Assembly (NCBI GenBank): GCA_039183635.1
Contig: JBCDBL010000100.1
Span: 1-16,148, forward strand
DNA from: JBCDBL01 sp039183635
GTDB lineage: Bacteria > Pseudomonadota > Alphaproteobacteria > Caulobacterales > Parvularculaceae
Direction of reading: 5' to 3'
Length of the DNA: 16,148 nt
Positions 1 through 5,953 of the stretch are shown here, in pieces (position 1 is the first letter of the stretch; every line of letters starts with the position of its first letter). The position numbers and the translations under genes are program-made. A model generated the notes under the pieces. That model did not search any database. It was not told the origin of the DNA and was given only the letters and a program-made list of their open reading frames with translations.

Positions 1-1282
1 GGGCGGGGGATTCGAACGCAACGCGCACCGTCCTGGTGTCGAACTCATAACCGGAGGAAAGACCGAGGCTGAACGCCGCCGCGTCGAAATCGATCTCATG
101 CTCCGTTCCGTCATAGCCGGACACGACGATGCGCGGCTTGGCGTCCTTGCGCTCCGACCGCACGAAATAGTTCTGGTAGGGAACGAAGTTCGAAATGTAG
201 GTTCCAGCTTCATGGGCGACGAGATCCGTCCAGTTCTCCCGACCCGGCGCGGCCACAGGCGCGCGGACGATTTTGAAATCGACGGCGTCGTCGGCGTTGG
301 TGCGGATCAGGAAATCCTCGCCATGGTGGTCGACGTAGTAGAGCACGTCTTCCTCCCGGGGCGCGATCAGGGTCGGCGCCATTTCCGGCACGGCGGCGGG
401 GATGAACCGCGTCTCGCTCGTCACCTGGTTGCCGGACCATATGAAAATGTAACGGCCGCTTTGGCTCTTGCCGAGCCCCAGGAAAAAGCCGTCGTCGGGC
501 TCCTCATAGACAAGGCGATCTTCGGCGGCGGGCGTCCCGAGGATGTGGCGCTTCACCCGTTTGGGGCGCTGGTTGTCGTCCCGCTCCACATAGAAGAAGC
601 TTTTGCTGTCGGCCGCCCACACGGCGTCGCCGTCGGTGCTCTCGATGAGGTCCGGCAGATCCTCCCCAGTCTCTACATTGCGCACGCCGATGGTGAAATA
701 TTCCGAGCCAAGACGGTCGACGCCATAGGCGACAAGGGCGTGATTGGGGCTGTGGTTCACCGCCGCGATGTCGAAAAACGGGCTGTCGCCCTCCTCCTTG
801 TCGCCGTCATAGAGCACGGTCTCCTCGCCGCCGTCCCGGGGGGTGCGGACGAAAACGGGATACTGACCGCCCTCGCGAAACTTTCGATAATAGGCGTAGG
901 GGCCGTCGGGCGCCGGCGGACTGGCGTCGTCTTCCTTGATGCGGCCGCGCATTTCCTCGAACAGGGTCTTGCGCAACGCCTCAAGGGCGGCGGTCTGGTC
1001 TTTATAATACGCCCCTTCGGCCTCCAGATGGGCGCGAATGTCCGCGTCGAGCGTGGCGGGGTCCCGCAACACCTGTTGCCACTCCGGATCTTTCATCCAG
1101 GCGTAATTGTCGATGCGGGTCGCCCCGTGCTGGGTGATCTCAAGAGGGCGTTTTTCCGCCTCAGGGGCGGCGACAGGTTTGGTCATGGCCGAGCCGTTGC
1201 TTTCTGGGTTGGAGGACCCGTTCTCCGCCCCGCAGGCGACGAGAACGGTTGCGGTTAAAACAAATGCGAAACGACGTATCAT
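1..1282 (-). CDS. S9A prolyl oligopeptidase / oligopeptidase B-like lipoprotein, C-terminus beyond the window
   Basis: The reverse strand is open from an ATG at 1282 to base 1 with no stop, giving 427 residues. The protein starts MIRRFAFVLTATVLVAC: a charged n-region, a hydrophobic stretch and a lipobox LVAC with Cys17, followed by Gly, so a lipoprotein without an Asp+2 inner-membrane retention signal. After a low-complexity linker (to about 45) come S9A-like segments: YAWMKDPEW near 60, YYRKFREGGQYPVFVR near 130-146, then blade-like repeats such as FFDIAAVNHSPNHALVAYGVD and WAADSKSFFYVERDDNQRPK. These resemble the N-terminal part and beta-propeller of oligopeptidase B/PtrB and prolyl oligopeptidases. 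The family usually has about 700 residues, so the alpha/beta-hydrolase domain with the Ser-Asp-His triad should lie to the left of the window. It is expected to cut short peptides, here in the periplasm or at the outer membrane. Upstream is only a weak ribosome site (GGGGACC). Subfamily (PtrB or POP) is not settled. Confidence 0.88.
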   Translation of the reverse strand, partial: MIRRFAFVLTATVLVACGAENGSSNPESNGSAMTKPVAAPEAEKRPLEITQHGATRIDNYAWMKDPEWQQVLRDPATLDADIRAHLEAEGAYYKDQTAALEALRKTLFEEMRGRIKEDDASPPAPDGPYAYYRKFREGGQYPVFVRTPRDGGEETVLYDGDKEEGDSPFFDIAAVNHSPNHALVAYGVDRLGSEYFTIGVRNVETGEDLPDLIESTDGDAVWAADSKSFFYVERDDNQRPKRVKRHILGTPAAEDRLVYEEPDDGFFLGLGKSQSGRYIFIWSGNQVTSETRFIPAAVPEMAPTLIAPREEDVLYYVDHHGEDFLIRTNADDAVDFKIVRAPVAAPGRENWTDLVAHEAGTYISNFVPYQNYFVRSERKDAKPRIVVSGYDGTEHEIDFDAAAFSLGLSSGYEFDTRTVRVAFESPA

Positions 1283-1300
1283 GTCAGGTCCCCACGTTCG

Positions 1301-1316
1301 AAACATACTTATGTTT
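1301..1316. promoter_or_regulatory. 16-bp palindrome before the oligopeptidase gene
   Basis: AAACATACTTATGTTT has perfect 7-base arms (AAACATA / TATGTTT) around CT. It lies 18 bases before the oligopeptidase start codon on the reverse strand, where a repressor could act, in the spacer shared with rplY. The regulator is unknown and the short length allows chance. Confidence 0.35.
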
Positions 1317-1416
1317 GCCTATAGGATGACAGCGCGGTTCTCAATCGCCCAAGGGACTGAGATCTGTGAATATTTCATTATTGAGGGGCCGCGAGGTTGG
1401 CGGTTGTAAATCTCTA

Positions 1417-1445
1417 TTGTCAGCCTCGTATCCTTGGGGTATAGG
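1417..1445 (+). promoter_or_regulatory. Promoter for rplY (sigma70-like)
   Basis: TTGTCA (1417-1422), 17 bases, TATAGG (1440-1445): 5/6 and 4/6 matches to the housekeeping consensus with ideal spacing. Transcription would begin near 1452 and leave a leader of about 64 bases. The leader contains a small hairpin, AAGGCG (1467-1472) with CGCCTT (1482-1487), and an AAAGG ribosome site at 1501-1505. The promoter also argues against upstream in-frame starts for rplY, such as the ATG at 1366. Confidence 0.6.
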
Positions 1446-1515
1446 ACGCGGCTTTCAGGATTTCCCAAGGCGGCCGAAGCGCGCCTTCCAGACCAGATAC
1501 AAAGGCTCCGTCACC

Positions 1516-2163
1516 ATGAGCGACATACATACCTTTACATGCGAAGTGCGCGAAGCTGCAGGAAAGGGCGCGGCGCGGGCCGCCCGGCGCAACGGCGCAG
1601 TGCCTGGCGTCATCTATGGCGGCGGACAGGAGCCCATTAGCATCAATTTACGCTTCAACGAGGTCCAGAAGGCCTATCTCACCGGCAAACTGTTGAACAA
1701 GCTCAACAAGATCAAGGTCGGCGACGAAGAGCAACCCGTGATCGCCCGGGACCTTCAGCTGGACCCTGTGAAAGATTTCCCGCTCCATGTCGATCTCTTG
1801 CGCGTCGATGAAAAGACCATGATCGACGTCCAGGTGCCGGTCCACTTCCTGAACGAGGAAGGCTCCCCCGGACTAAAGCGCGGCGGCGTTCTCAACATTG
1901 TGCGGCGCGAGGTTGAGCTGAAATGCCCGGCGACGCGCATTCCCCAATTCGTAGAGGTTGACCTTGACGGTTTGGAATTGAACGACACCGTTCACATCTC
2001 CGCCGTCAGCTTGCCCGATGGCGTTACGCCGACAATTACCGATCGCGACTTTACGATCTGCACCATCGCCGCGCCATCCGGCCTGAAATCCGAGGCCGAT
2101 GAGGCTGAAGAAAGCGCTGAAGAAGGCGCTGAAGGCGAAACGGAAGAGAGCGCCGAGGAATAA
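1516..2163 (+). CDS. rplY: Large ribosomal subunit protein bL25, long CTC/TL5 form
   Basis: A 215-residue protein of the long L25 type, which binds 5S rRNA in the central protuberance of the 50S subunit. The N-terminal L25 domain (about 1-95) shows the family pattern: an opening strand FTCEVREAAGKGAARAARR, then GAVPGVIYGG, then DPVKDFPLHVDLLRV near 88. The C-terminal TL5/CTC domain (about 96-190) includes VPVHFLNEEGSPGLKRGGVL. The last 24 residues are an acidic tail with 12 Glu and 1 Asp. I chose the ATG at 1516 because homologues begin at this point and the likely transcription start lies at about 1452, downstream of the ATG at 1366. The gene is 54 bases before pth with no visible terminator between, so the two are probably co-transcribed, as is common in alphaproteobacteria. 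Some databases call this gene ctc. Confidence 0.96.
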   Translation: MSDIHTFTCEVREAAGKGAARAARRNGAVPGVIYGGGQEPISINLRFNEVQKAYLTGKLLNKLNKIKVGDEEQPVIARDLQLDPVKDFPLHVDLLRVDEKTMIDVQVPVHFLNEEGSPGLKRGGVLNIVRREVELKCPATRIPQFVEVDLDGLELNDTVHISAVSLPDGVTPTITDRDFTICTIAAPSGLKSEADEAEESAEEGAEGETEESAEE

Positions 2164-2217
2164 CTTCCTGGCGCGCAGGCCCTTCTTGCGCAGCCGGGCG
2201 TTGAAGGACGGATCGCC

Positions 2218-2934
2218 ATGCTTTTGCTGGTCGGCCTCGGCAATCCCGGCGATAAATACGCCAAGAACAGACACAATGTCGGCTTTATGGCGGCGGACGC
2301 CATCGCCGAAGGCTACGGCTTTGCGCCCGAACGCCGTCAGTTCCAGGGCCTGGTCCGGGAAGGTTTTTTCGAGACAGACGCCGGTCGCGCTAAAACTCTC
2401 ATCCTCAAGCCGCAAACTTTTATGAACGACTCCGGACGATCCGTCGGCGAGGCGGTCCGTTTCTTCAAAATCCCCCCCGAAAACGTCATCGTATTGTATG
2501 ACGAGTTGGACCTTGCGCCGGGCAAGGTGCGTGTGAAAATCGGCGGCGGCGCGGCGGGACATAACGGCGTGAAGTCCCTCGCCGCCCATATCGGGCCCGA
2601 TTTCAAACGCGTGCGCATCGGCATCGGCCATCCCGGCGACAAGTCGAAAGTCCACGCCCACGTTCTGAAAGATTTCTCAAAAGCCGAACAACAATGGCTG
2701 GCGCCGCTTTTGGACGGCGTCGTTAACGCCGCCCCGCGCCTCGCCGCAGGAGAAGATGCGCGCTTTATGTCCGACGTCGCCATGGCCGTCGCCCCCCAGA
2801 AAAAGCAACCCGAAAAGGCGCATGTTGCAAAAGCGTCTCCTAAACAGCCCGCCTCCGACAAAAACGAGGCCCCCGCCCCCCATAACAACGGCCCTTTAGC
2901 CGCGGGGTTGAAAAAACTGTTTGGTAAAGAATAA
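2218..2934 (+). CDS. pth: Peptidyl-tRNA hydrolase
   Basis: Cytoplasmic enzyme that cuts the ester bond of peptidyl-tRNAs released from stalled ribosomes, recycling tRNA. The 238-residue protein has the bacterial Pth signature: VGLGNPG with Asn9, catalytic His19 in RHNVGF, KPQTFMN with Asn70, YDELDL with Asp95, and GGGAAGHNG with Asn116, matching the known active-site set (Asn10, His20, Asn68, Asp93, Asn114 in E. coli). The core ends near residue 190. About 46 extra residues follow, rich in Lys, Ala, Pro and Gln, ending with a possible short amphipathic helix, LAAGLKKLFGKE. Similar tails occur on alphaproteobacterial Pth proteins; their role is unclear. An AAGGACGGA stretch before the ATG can serve as ribosome site. 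It follows rplY, the usual partner. Confidence 0.97.
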   Translation: MLLLVGLGNPGDKYAKNRHNVGFMAADAIAEGYGFAPERRQFQGLVREGFFETDAGRAKTLILKPQTFMNDSGRSVGEAVRFFKIPPENVIVLYDELDLAPGKVRVKIGGGAAGHNGVKSLAAHIGPDFKRVRIGIGHPGDKSKVHAHVLKDFSKAEQQWLAPLLDGVVNAAPRLAAGEDARFMSDVAMAVAPQKKQPEKAHVAKASPKQPASDKNEAPAPHNNGPLAAGLKKLFGKE

Positions 2935-2961
2935 CGCCAGCAACGCGCAAAACGGATCGAC

Positions 2962-2992
2962 GGCTTTTATCTTCTAAAAAGCCTGCTATAAG
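2962..2992 (+). promoter_or_regulatory. Small hairpin and possible ychF promoter
   Basis: GGCTTTT (2962-2968) and AAAAGCC (2977-2983) form a 7-bp stem with an 8-base loop just after pth. A good -10 box, TATAAG (2987-2992), follows, with only a weak TTTTAT at -35 spacing (2965-2970, 16 bases). T6 occurs at about 2998-3003, but not directly after the stem, so a terminator call would be weak. Most likely the start region of ychF. Confidence 0.35.
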
Positions 2993-3027
2993 CCGCTTTT
3001 TTCGCGATTTCGGAGTCTCTTAAGCCC

Positions 3028-4125
3028 ATGGGCATCAAATGCGGCATCGTCGGCCTGCCGAACGTCGGCAAGTCCACCCTGTTCAACGCGCTCACGCAAA
3101 CCGCCGCCGCACAGGCGGAGAACTATCCGTTCTGCACGATCGAGCCGAATGTGGGGGACGTCGCCGTGCCGGAGTCGCGGTTGCAAAAACTGGCGGAGAT
3201 TGCAGCGTCAGCAGAAATCATCCCTGCACGGATGCAGTTTGTGGACATCGCCGGGCTTGTGAAGGGGGCTTCGAAAGGCGAAGGGCTCGGCAACCAATTC
3301 CTCGCCAATATTCGTGAAACCGACGCCATCGTTTACGTTCTGCGCTGTTTCGAAGACGACGACGTCACCCATGTGGAAGGATGCATCGCCCCCCTCGCCG
3401 ACGCCGAAACGGTGGAGACGGAGCTTATGCTCGCCGATCTTGAGAGCCTTGAAAAGCGTTTGCCGGCGCTGCAGAAAAAGGCGAAGGGGCAGGACAAAGA
3501 GGCCAAAGAGACCTTGGCGCTTGTGGAAAAAGCGCTCGCCGTTCTGCAGGAGGGCAAACCGGCGCGCACCGCCGCCATCGACGACGACGAAGCGAAAGCT
3601 TGGAAAGGGCTTCAGCTTTTAACCTCGAAACCGGTTTTGTACGTATGCAACGTCGACGAAGACGCCGCTGCTGAGGGCAACGCCTTGTCGAGGCAAGTGG
3701 CGGACAAAGCCGCCGCCGAACGCGCTGGCGTCATCGTTATTTCGGCAAAGATCGAAGCCGAACTCGCACAACTCGATGCGGACGAACGTCAGGAGTATCT
3801 CGGCGACATCGGACTTAAAGAACCAGGTCTCGACCGCCTCATCCGCGCCGGGTACGAACTATTGGGCTTAAAAACTTATTTCACCGCTGGACCGAAAGAA
3901 GCGCGCGCCTGGACTTTTCCAACCGGCGCGACCGCCCCGCAAGCCGCCGGCGTCATCCATACCGATTTCGAGCAAGGCTTCATACGGGCGGAAACCATTT
4001 CATATGAGGACTATGTCGCGCTTAACGGCGAACAAGGCGCGAAAGAAGCCGGCAAAATGCGTTTGGAAGGCAAAGATTACATTGTCCAGGACGGCGACGT
4101 TATGCATTTTCGCTTTGCAAACTAA
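3028..4125 (+). CDS. ychF: Redox-regulated ATPase/GTPase YchF (OLA1 family)
   Basis: A full-length 365-residue YchF, a universally conserved ribosome-associated P-loop protein of the Obg family that prefers ATP to GTP. Visible motifs are the Walker A/G1 loop GLPNVGKST (9-17), the G3 motif DIAGLVKGAS (73-82) and, in place of the guanine-specifying NKxD, NVDE (208-211), the change linked to ATP use in this family. A charged helical stretch near 125-175 fits the coiled-coil insertion, and the end (about 280-363) is the TGS domain, with FTAGPKEARAWT, GVIHTDFEQGFIRAE and the closing DGDVMHFRFAN. It lies 93 bases after pth. It may have its own promoter, and no strong terminator separates them. Start supported by the family's usual N-terminus MGIKCGIVGLPNVGKS. 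Confidence 0.97.
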   Translation: MGIKCGIVGLPNVGKSTLFNALTQTAAAQAENYPFCTIEPNVGDVAVPESRLQKLAEIAASAEIIPARMQFVDIAGLVKGASKGEGLGNQFLANIRETDAIVYVLRCFEDDDVTHVEGCIAPLADAETVETELMLADLESLEKRLPALQKKAKGQDKEAKETLALVEKALAVLQEGKPARTAAIDDDEAKAWKGLQLLTSKPVLYVCNVDEDAAAEGNALSRQVADKAAAERAGVIVISAKIEAELAQLDADERQEYLGDIGLKEPGLDRLIRAGYELLGLKTYFTAGPKEARAWTFPTGATAPQAAGVIHTDFEQGFIRAETISYEDYVALNGEQGAKEAGKMRLEGKDYIVQDGDVMHFRFAN

Positions 4126-4153
4126 TCTTGAGCCCAGTTTCAACTTCTAACTC

Positions 4154-4177
4154 CAGGCGATTAATCGAAATCGCCTG
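4154..4177 (+). terminator. Stem-loop after ychF, possible transcript end
   Basis: Perfect 9-base arms CAGGCGATT and AATCGCCTG enclose a 6-base loop, 28 bases past the ychF stop. No T-run follows, so it is not a classic intrinsic terminator; it may protect the mRNA 3' end. Confidence 0.4.
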
Positions 4178-4364
4178 AGGTTCCAGCGGATCAAACCTGA
4201 CATTTGCGTCCCGCAACGCGCTGCGCTCTCACGAAGAGCCGCCGCACACGTTTTCGCTCATCGCCGTGGAAACCGAACGGCGTCTTCAACCGTATATAAT
4301 GCATGGAGAGAGGAGCGCAGCGGCGGTCTGACCGCCTTACCGAGCCACATTGAAAAACATGCAT

Positions 4365-4408
4365 TTTATATTGAAAAGCAGAAAATATTTTCTGTTTTTC
4401 AATATAAA
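4365..4408. promoter_or_regulatory. 44-bp palindrome, likely operator of the efflux operon
   Basis: Two 22-base arms (4365-4386 and 4387-4408) meet without spacer and pair at 21 of 22 positions; the exception is G4378 with T4395. The sequence is A+T-rich, and each arm contains TTGAAAA(A/G)CAGAAAAT reading toward the centre. A further copy of the half-site, TTGAAAAACA, lies at 4350-4359, exactly 21 bp before the copy at 4371-4380, so on the same helix face. The palindrome ends 5 bp before the -35 box. This arrangement fits a dimeric regulator such as a TetR- or MarR-type protein, but no regulator gene is present. It could also act as an RNA hairpin if read from ychF. Confidence 0.6.
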
Positions 4409-4413
4409 CCCAC

Positions 4414-4441
4414 TTGACGTTCAGGGTTTTTTAGGTATGTT
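4414..4441 (+). promoter_or_regulatory. Promoter of the RND efflux operon
   Basis: CTTGACG places TTGACG at 4414-4419 (5/6), then 16 bases, then TATGTT at 4436-4441 (4/6). Predicted start of transcription is near 4448, about 60-90 bases before the first gene depending on its start codon. It is the best promoter in this region and sits directly beside the palindrome. Confidence 0.55.
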
Positions 4442-4447
4442 TGCTTA

Positions 4448-4501
4448 AACCTGCGGCGTCGGCGCCCCAACCGCTCCCCCCAACTGACGGCGTCGCAGGT
4501 T
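4448..4501 (+). promoter_or_regulatory. Leader hairpin of the efflux mRNA, possible attenuator
   Basis: Bases 4448-4461 (AACCTGCGGCGTCG) pair without a break with 4488-4501 (CGGCGTCGCAGGTT): 14 pairs, two of them G-U, with a 26-base C-rich loop. It begins at the predicted transcription start. The stem is followed by TTCTTTCC-like sequence, so a weak intrinsic terminator or a stabilising 5' hairpin are both possible. The only SD-like bases before the TTG at 4511 (CAGG) are in the stem. Confidence 0.45.
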
Positions 4502-4510
4502 CTTTCCGTC

Positions 4511-5953
4511 TTGCATCGGAGGCGCAAAACGACTTTGCGAGTCCTAACTGTCATATGTTCTGCAGCGCTTTGCGTCGCTTGTGCATCGACGGATCGGTCG
4601 TCAGAGGCGATCGAAGGCTTCGATGCTCCCAAAACCTGGCGCGCGAACACGGCCGCCGGAGGTCTGGCGTCGAATTGGCTCGACGAATTTTCGGATGCGC
4701 GCCTTAACGCAATTGTCGCCGAGGCCCTTAACAACAACCAAAACCTCGCTGCGACGGCCGAACGGCTTGAGCAAGCGCGCTCCCGCGCCACAGCAACCCG
4801 CAGTCCCCTTTTCCCAAGCCTCGATGCGTCAACATCAGCAACGCAAAATATCTCAAACTCCCGATCAAGGCAGGGCCGCGATTCTACGCAGACCTATGGG
4901 CTCGCCCTTCAAAGCTCCTGGGAGATCGATGTCTGGGGCCGGCTGACGGACCAGGCAAGATCCGGCTACCGCGGTTACACCGCCGCACAAGCAGATTACG
5001 AAGCCGCACGGCTCTCCCTGGCGGGCTCCGTCACGCAAAACTGGTTTGCGCTTGTTGAAGCGCGGCAGCAGACCTCTCTTGCTGAACGCGATGTCTTAAA
5101 TCGCTCATCGTCCCTGGCGGTTGTGGAGCGGCGGTATGAACGCGGCGTCTCGGAAAGCCTTGACGTTCGTTTGTCGCGCAGCGCCCTCGCCGGCTCGGAA
5201 GCCACCCTGGCGCTCCGCCGTCAACAGGAAGGCGAAGCAGCCAGGCGTTTGGAAATTTTACTGGGCCGCTATCCTGAAGGCGCCCTCGACGCGGGCGCAC
5301 AGCTGCCTGAGATACAAAACCTTCCCGGCGCAGGCGCGCCCGGCGACATCCTGGCCCGACGTCCGGACCTTGTCGCCGCCGAAGACCGGTTGGTCGCAGC
5401 GGGGCTCGACGCCAGAGCGGCGCGAAAAGCGATGCTGCCGCGCCTCACATTGCGCTCGACCTTGTCAACGATAGACGGTGATTTTTCCGACGCCTTCGAT
5501 CTGGACGGCCTTGCCGGGGAATTGATCAACGGCCTTGTGGCGCAGCCCTTGTTCGGCGGCGCGCGCCTCGTGGCCGAAGCAAATCGGGCCGAAGCTGCAG
5601 CACGAGAGGCTGCGTACCGGTACGCCGACGCGGTGCTTGCAGCATACCGTGAAGCCGAAGATGCTCTGGCTGCTGAAATCACGCTGGCCGCCCAGGAAGA
5701 CGCGCAAAACCTCTCGTTTTCAGAAGCCCGTGAAGCTGAGATTTTGACCCAGCGCCAATACGCCAACGGGCTGGCCACCATTTTTGAACTTCTGGACGCA
5801 CAGGGCCGTCGCATCACGGCGGAAAGCCAATATCTCGCGGTGCGCCGAGAAAGATTGTCAAACCGCGTGCGTCTATACCAGGCGCTTGGCGGCCCCTTCG
5901 AAACCCGAACAGAAATCGCCGAAGCAACGAACGTCAAAGGATCGTCGTCATGA
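4511..5953 (+). CDS. RND efflux outer-membrane lipoprotein, NodT/OprM family
   Basis: Outer-membrane channel of the tripartite pump, TolC-like. The 480 residues begin with a lipoprotein-type signal (RRRK n-region, hydrophobic core, probable acylated Cys24 in CVAC; the -3 residue is Cys, which is atypical). Two outer-membrane efflux repeats follow (about 60-250 and 280-460). Typical signs are NQNLAATAERLEQARSRA (76-93), SWEIDVWGRL (136-145), the mid-protein ILARRPDLVAAEDRL (280-294), QPLFGG (345-350) and the closing LLDAQGRRITAESQYLAVRRERL. No ATG is available. I list TTG at 4511, which gives a good charged n-region, but TTG at 4535 has a GGAGG 12 bases upstream (4518-4522) and is a serious alternative (472 residues). 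The stop overlaps the next start as ATGA. Substrate not predictable. Confidence 0.92.
   Translation: MHRRRKTTLRVLTVICSAALCVACASTDRSSEAIEGFDAPKTWRANTAAGGLASNWLDEFSDARLNAIVAEALNNNQNLAATAERLEQARSRATATRSPLFPSLDASTSATQNISNSRSRQGRDSTQTYGLALQSSWEIDVWGRLTDQARSGYRGYTAAQADYEAARLSLAGSVTQNWFALVEARQQTSLAERDVLNRSSSLAVVERRYERGVSESLDVRLSRSALAGSEATLALRRQQEGEAARRLEILLGRYPEGALDAGAQLPEIQNLPGAGAPGDILARRPDLVAAEDRLVAAGLDARAARKAMLPRLTLRSTLSTIDGDFSDAFDLDGLAGELINGLVAQPLFGGARLVAEANRAEAAAREAAYRYADAVLAAYREAEDALAAEITLAAQEDAQNLSFSEAREAEILTQRQYANGLATIFELLDAQGRRITAESQYLAVRRERLSNRVRLYQALGGPFETRTEIAEATNVKGSSS

Larger units (their letters stand above)
4126..4510. other. 385-bp intergenic region between ychF and the efflux operon
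   Basis: No convincing gene here. The first half holds several short stem-loops: CAGGCGATT/AATCGCCTG (4154-4162 with 4169-4177), CGCCGT/ACGGCG (4262-4267 with 4277-4282) and GGCGGTC/GACCGCC (4322-4328 with 4330-4336). A TATAAT at 4295-4300 has no -35 partner. Two very small reading frames (10 and 16 codons) start near 4299 and 4303 and have no support. The second half carries the palindrome, promoter and leader hairpin listed separately. Confidence 0.7.

Noticed and set aside
98..1258. 386-codon open frame on the plus strand
   Set aside because: It lies opposite the oligopeptidase gene, whose reverse-strand product has recognisable family motifs; the translation here resembles no family and reflects G+C-rich antisense DNA.
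1318..1344. Possible reverse-strand promoter for the peptidase gene, TTGAGA then TATAGG
   Set aside because: The boxes are only 15 bases apart, below the usual range, so not listed as a feature.
1873..2661. 262-codon open frame on the minus strand across rplY and pth
   Set aside because: Antisense to two well-supported genes and crossing their junction; no recognisable motif.
4295..4300. Perfect TATAAT box in the ychF-efflux spacer
   Set aside because: No acceptable -35 element at 15-19 bp and no gene directly downstream.
4126..4440. Possible tRNA or small RNA gene in the spacer
   Set aside because: No T-loop GTTCGAATC-type sequence or cloverleaf seen, and the hairpins do not form one ordered structure with promoter and terminator.
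4399..4791. 130-codon minus-strand frame that might encode a divergent regulator of the efflux operon
   Set aside because: No helix-turn-helix pattern; it overlaps the start of the outer-membrane factor and ends inside the palindrome.
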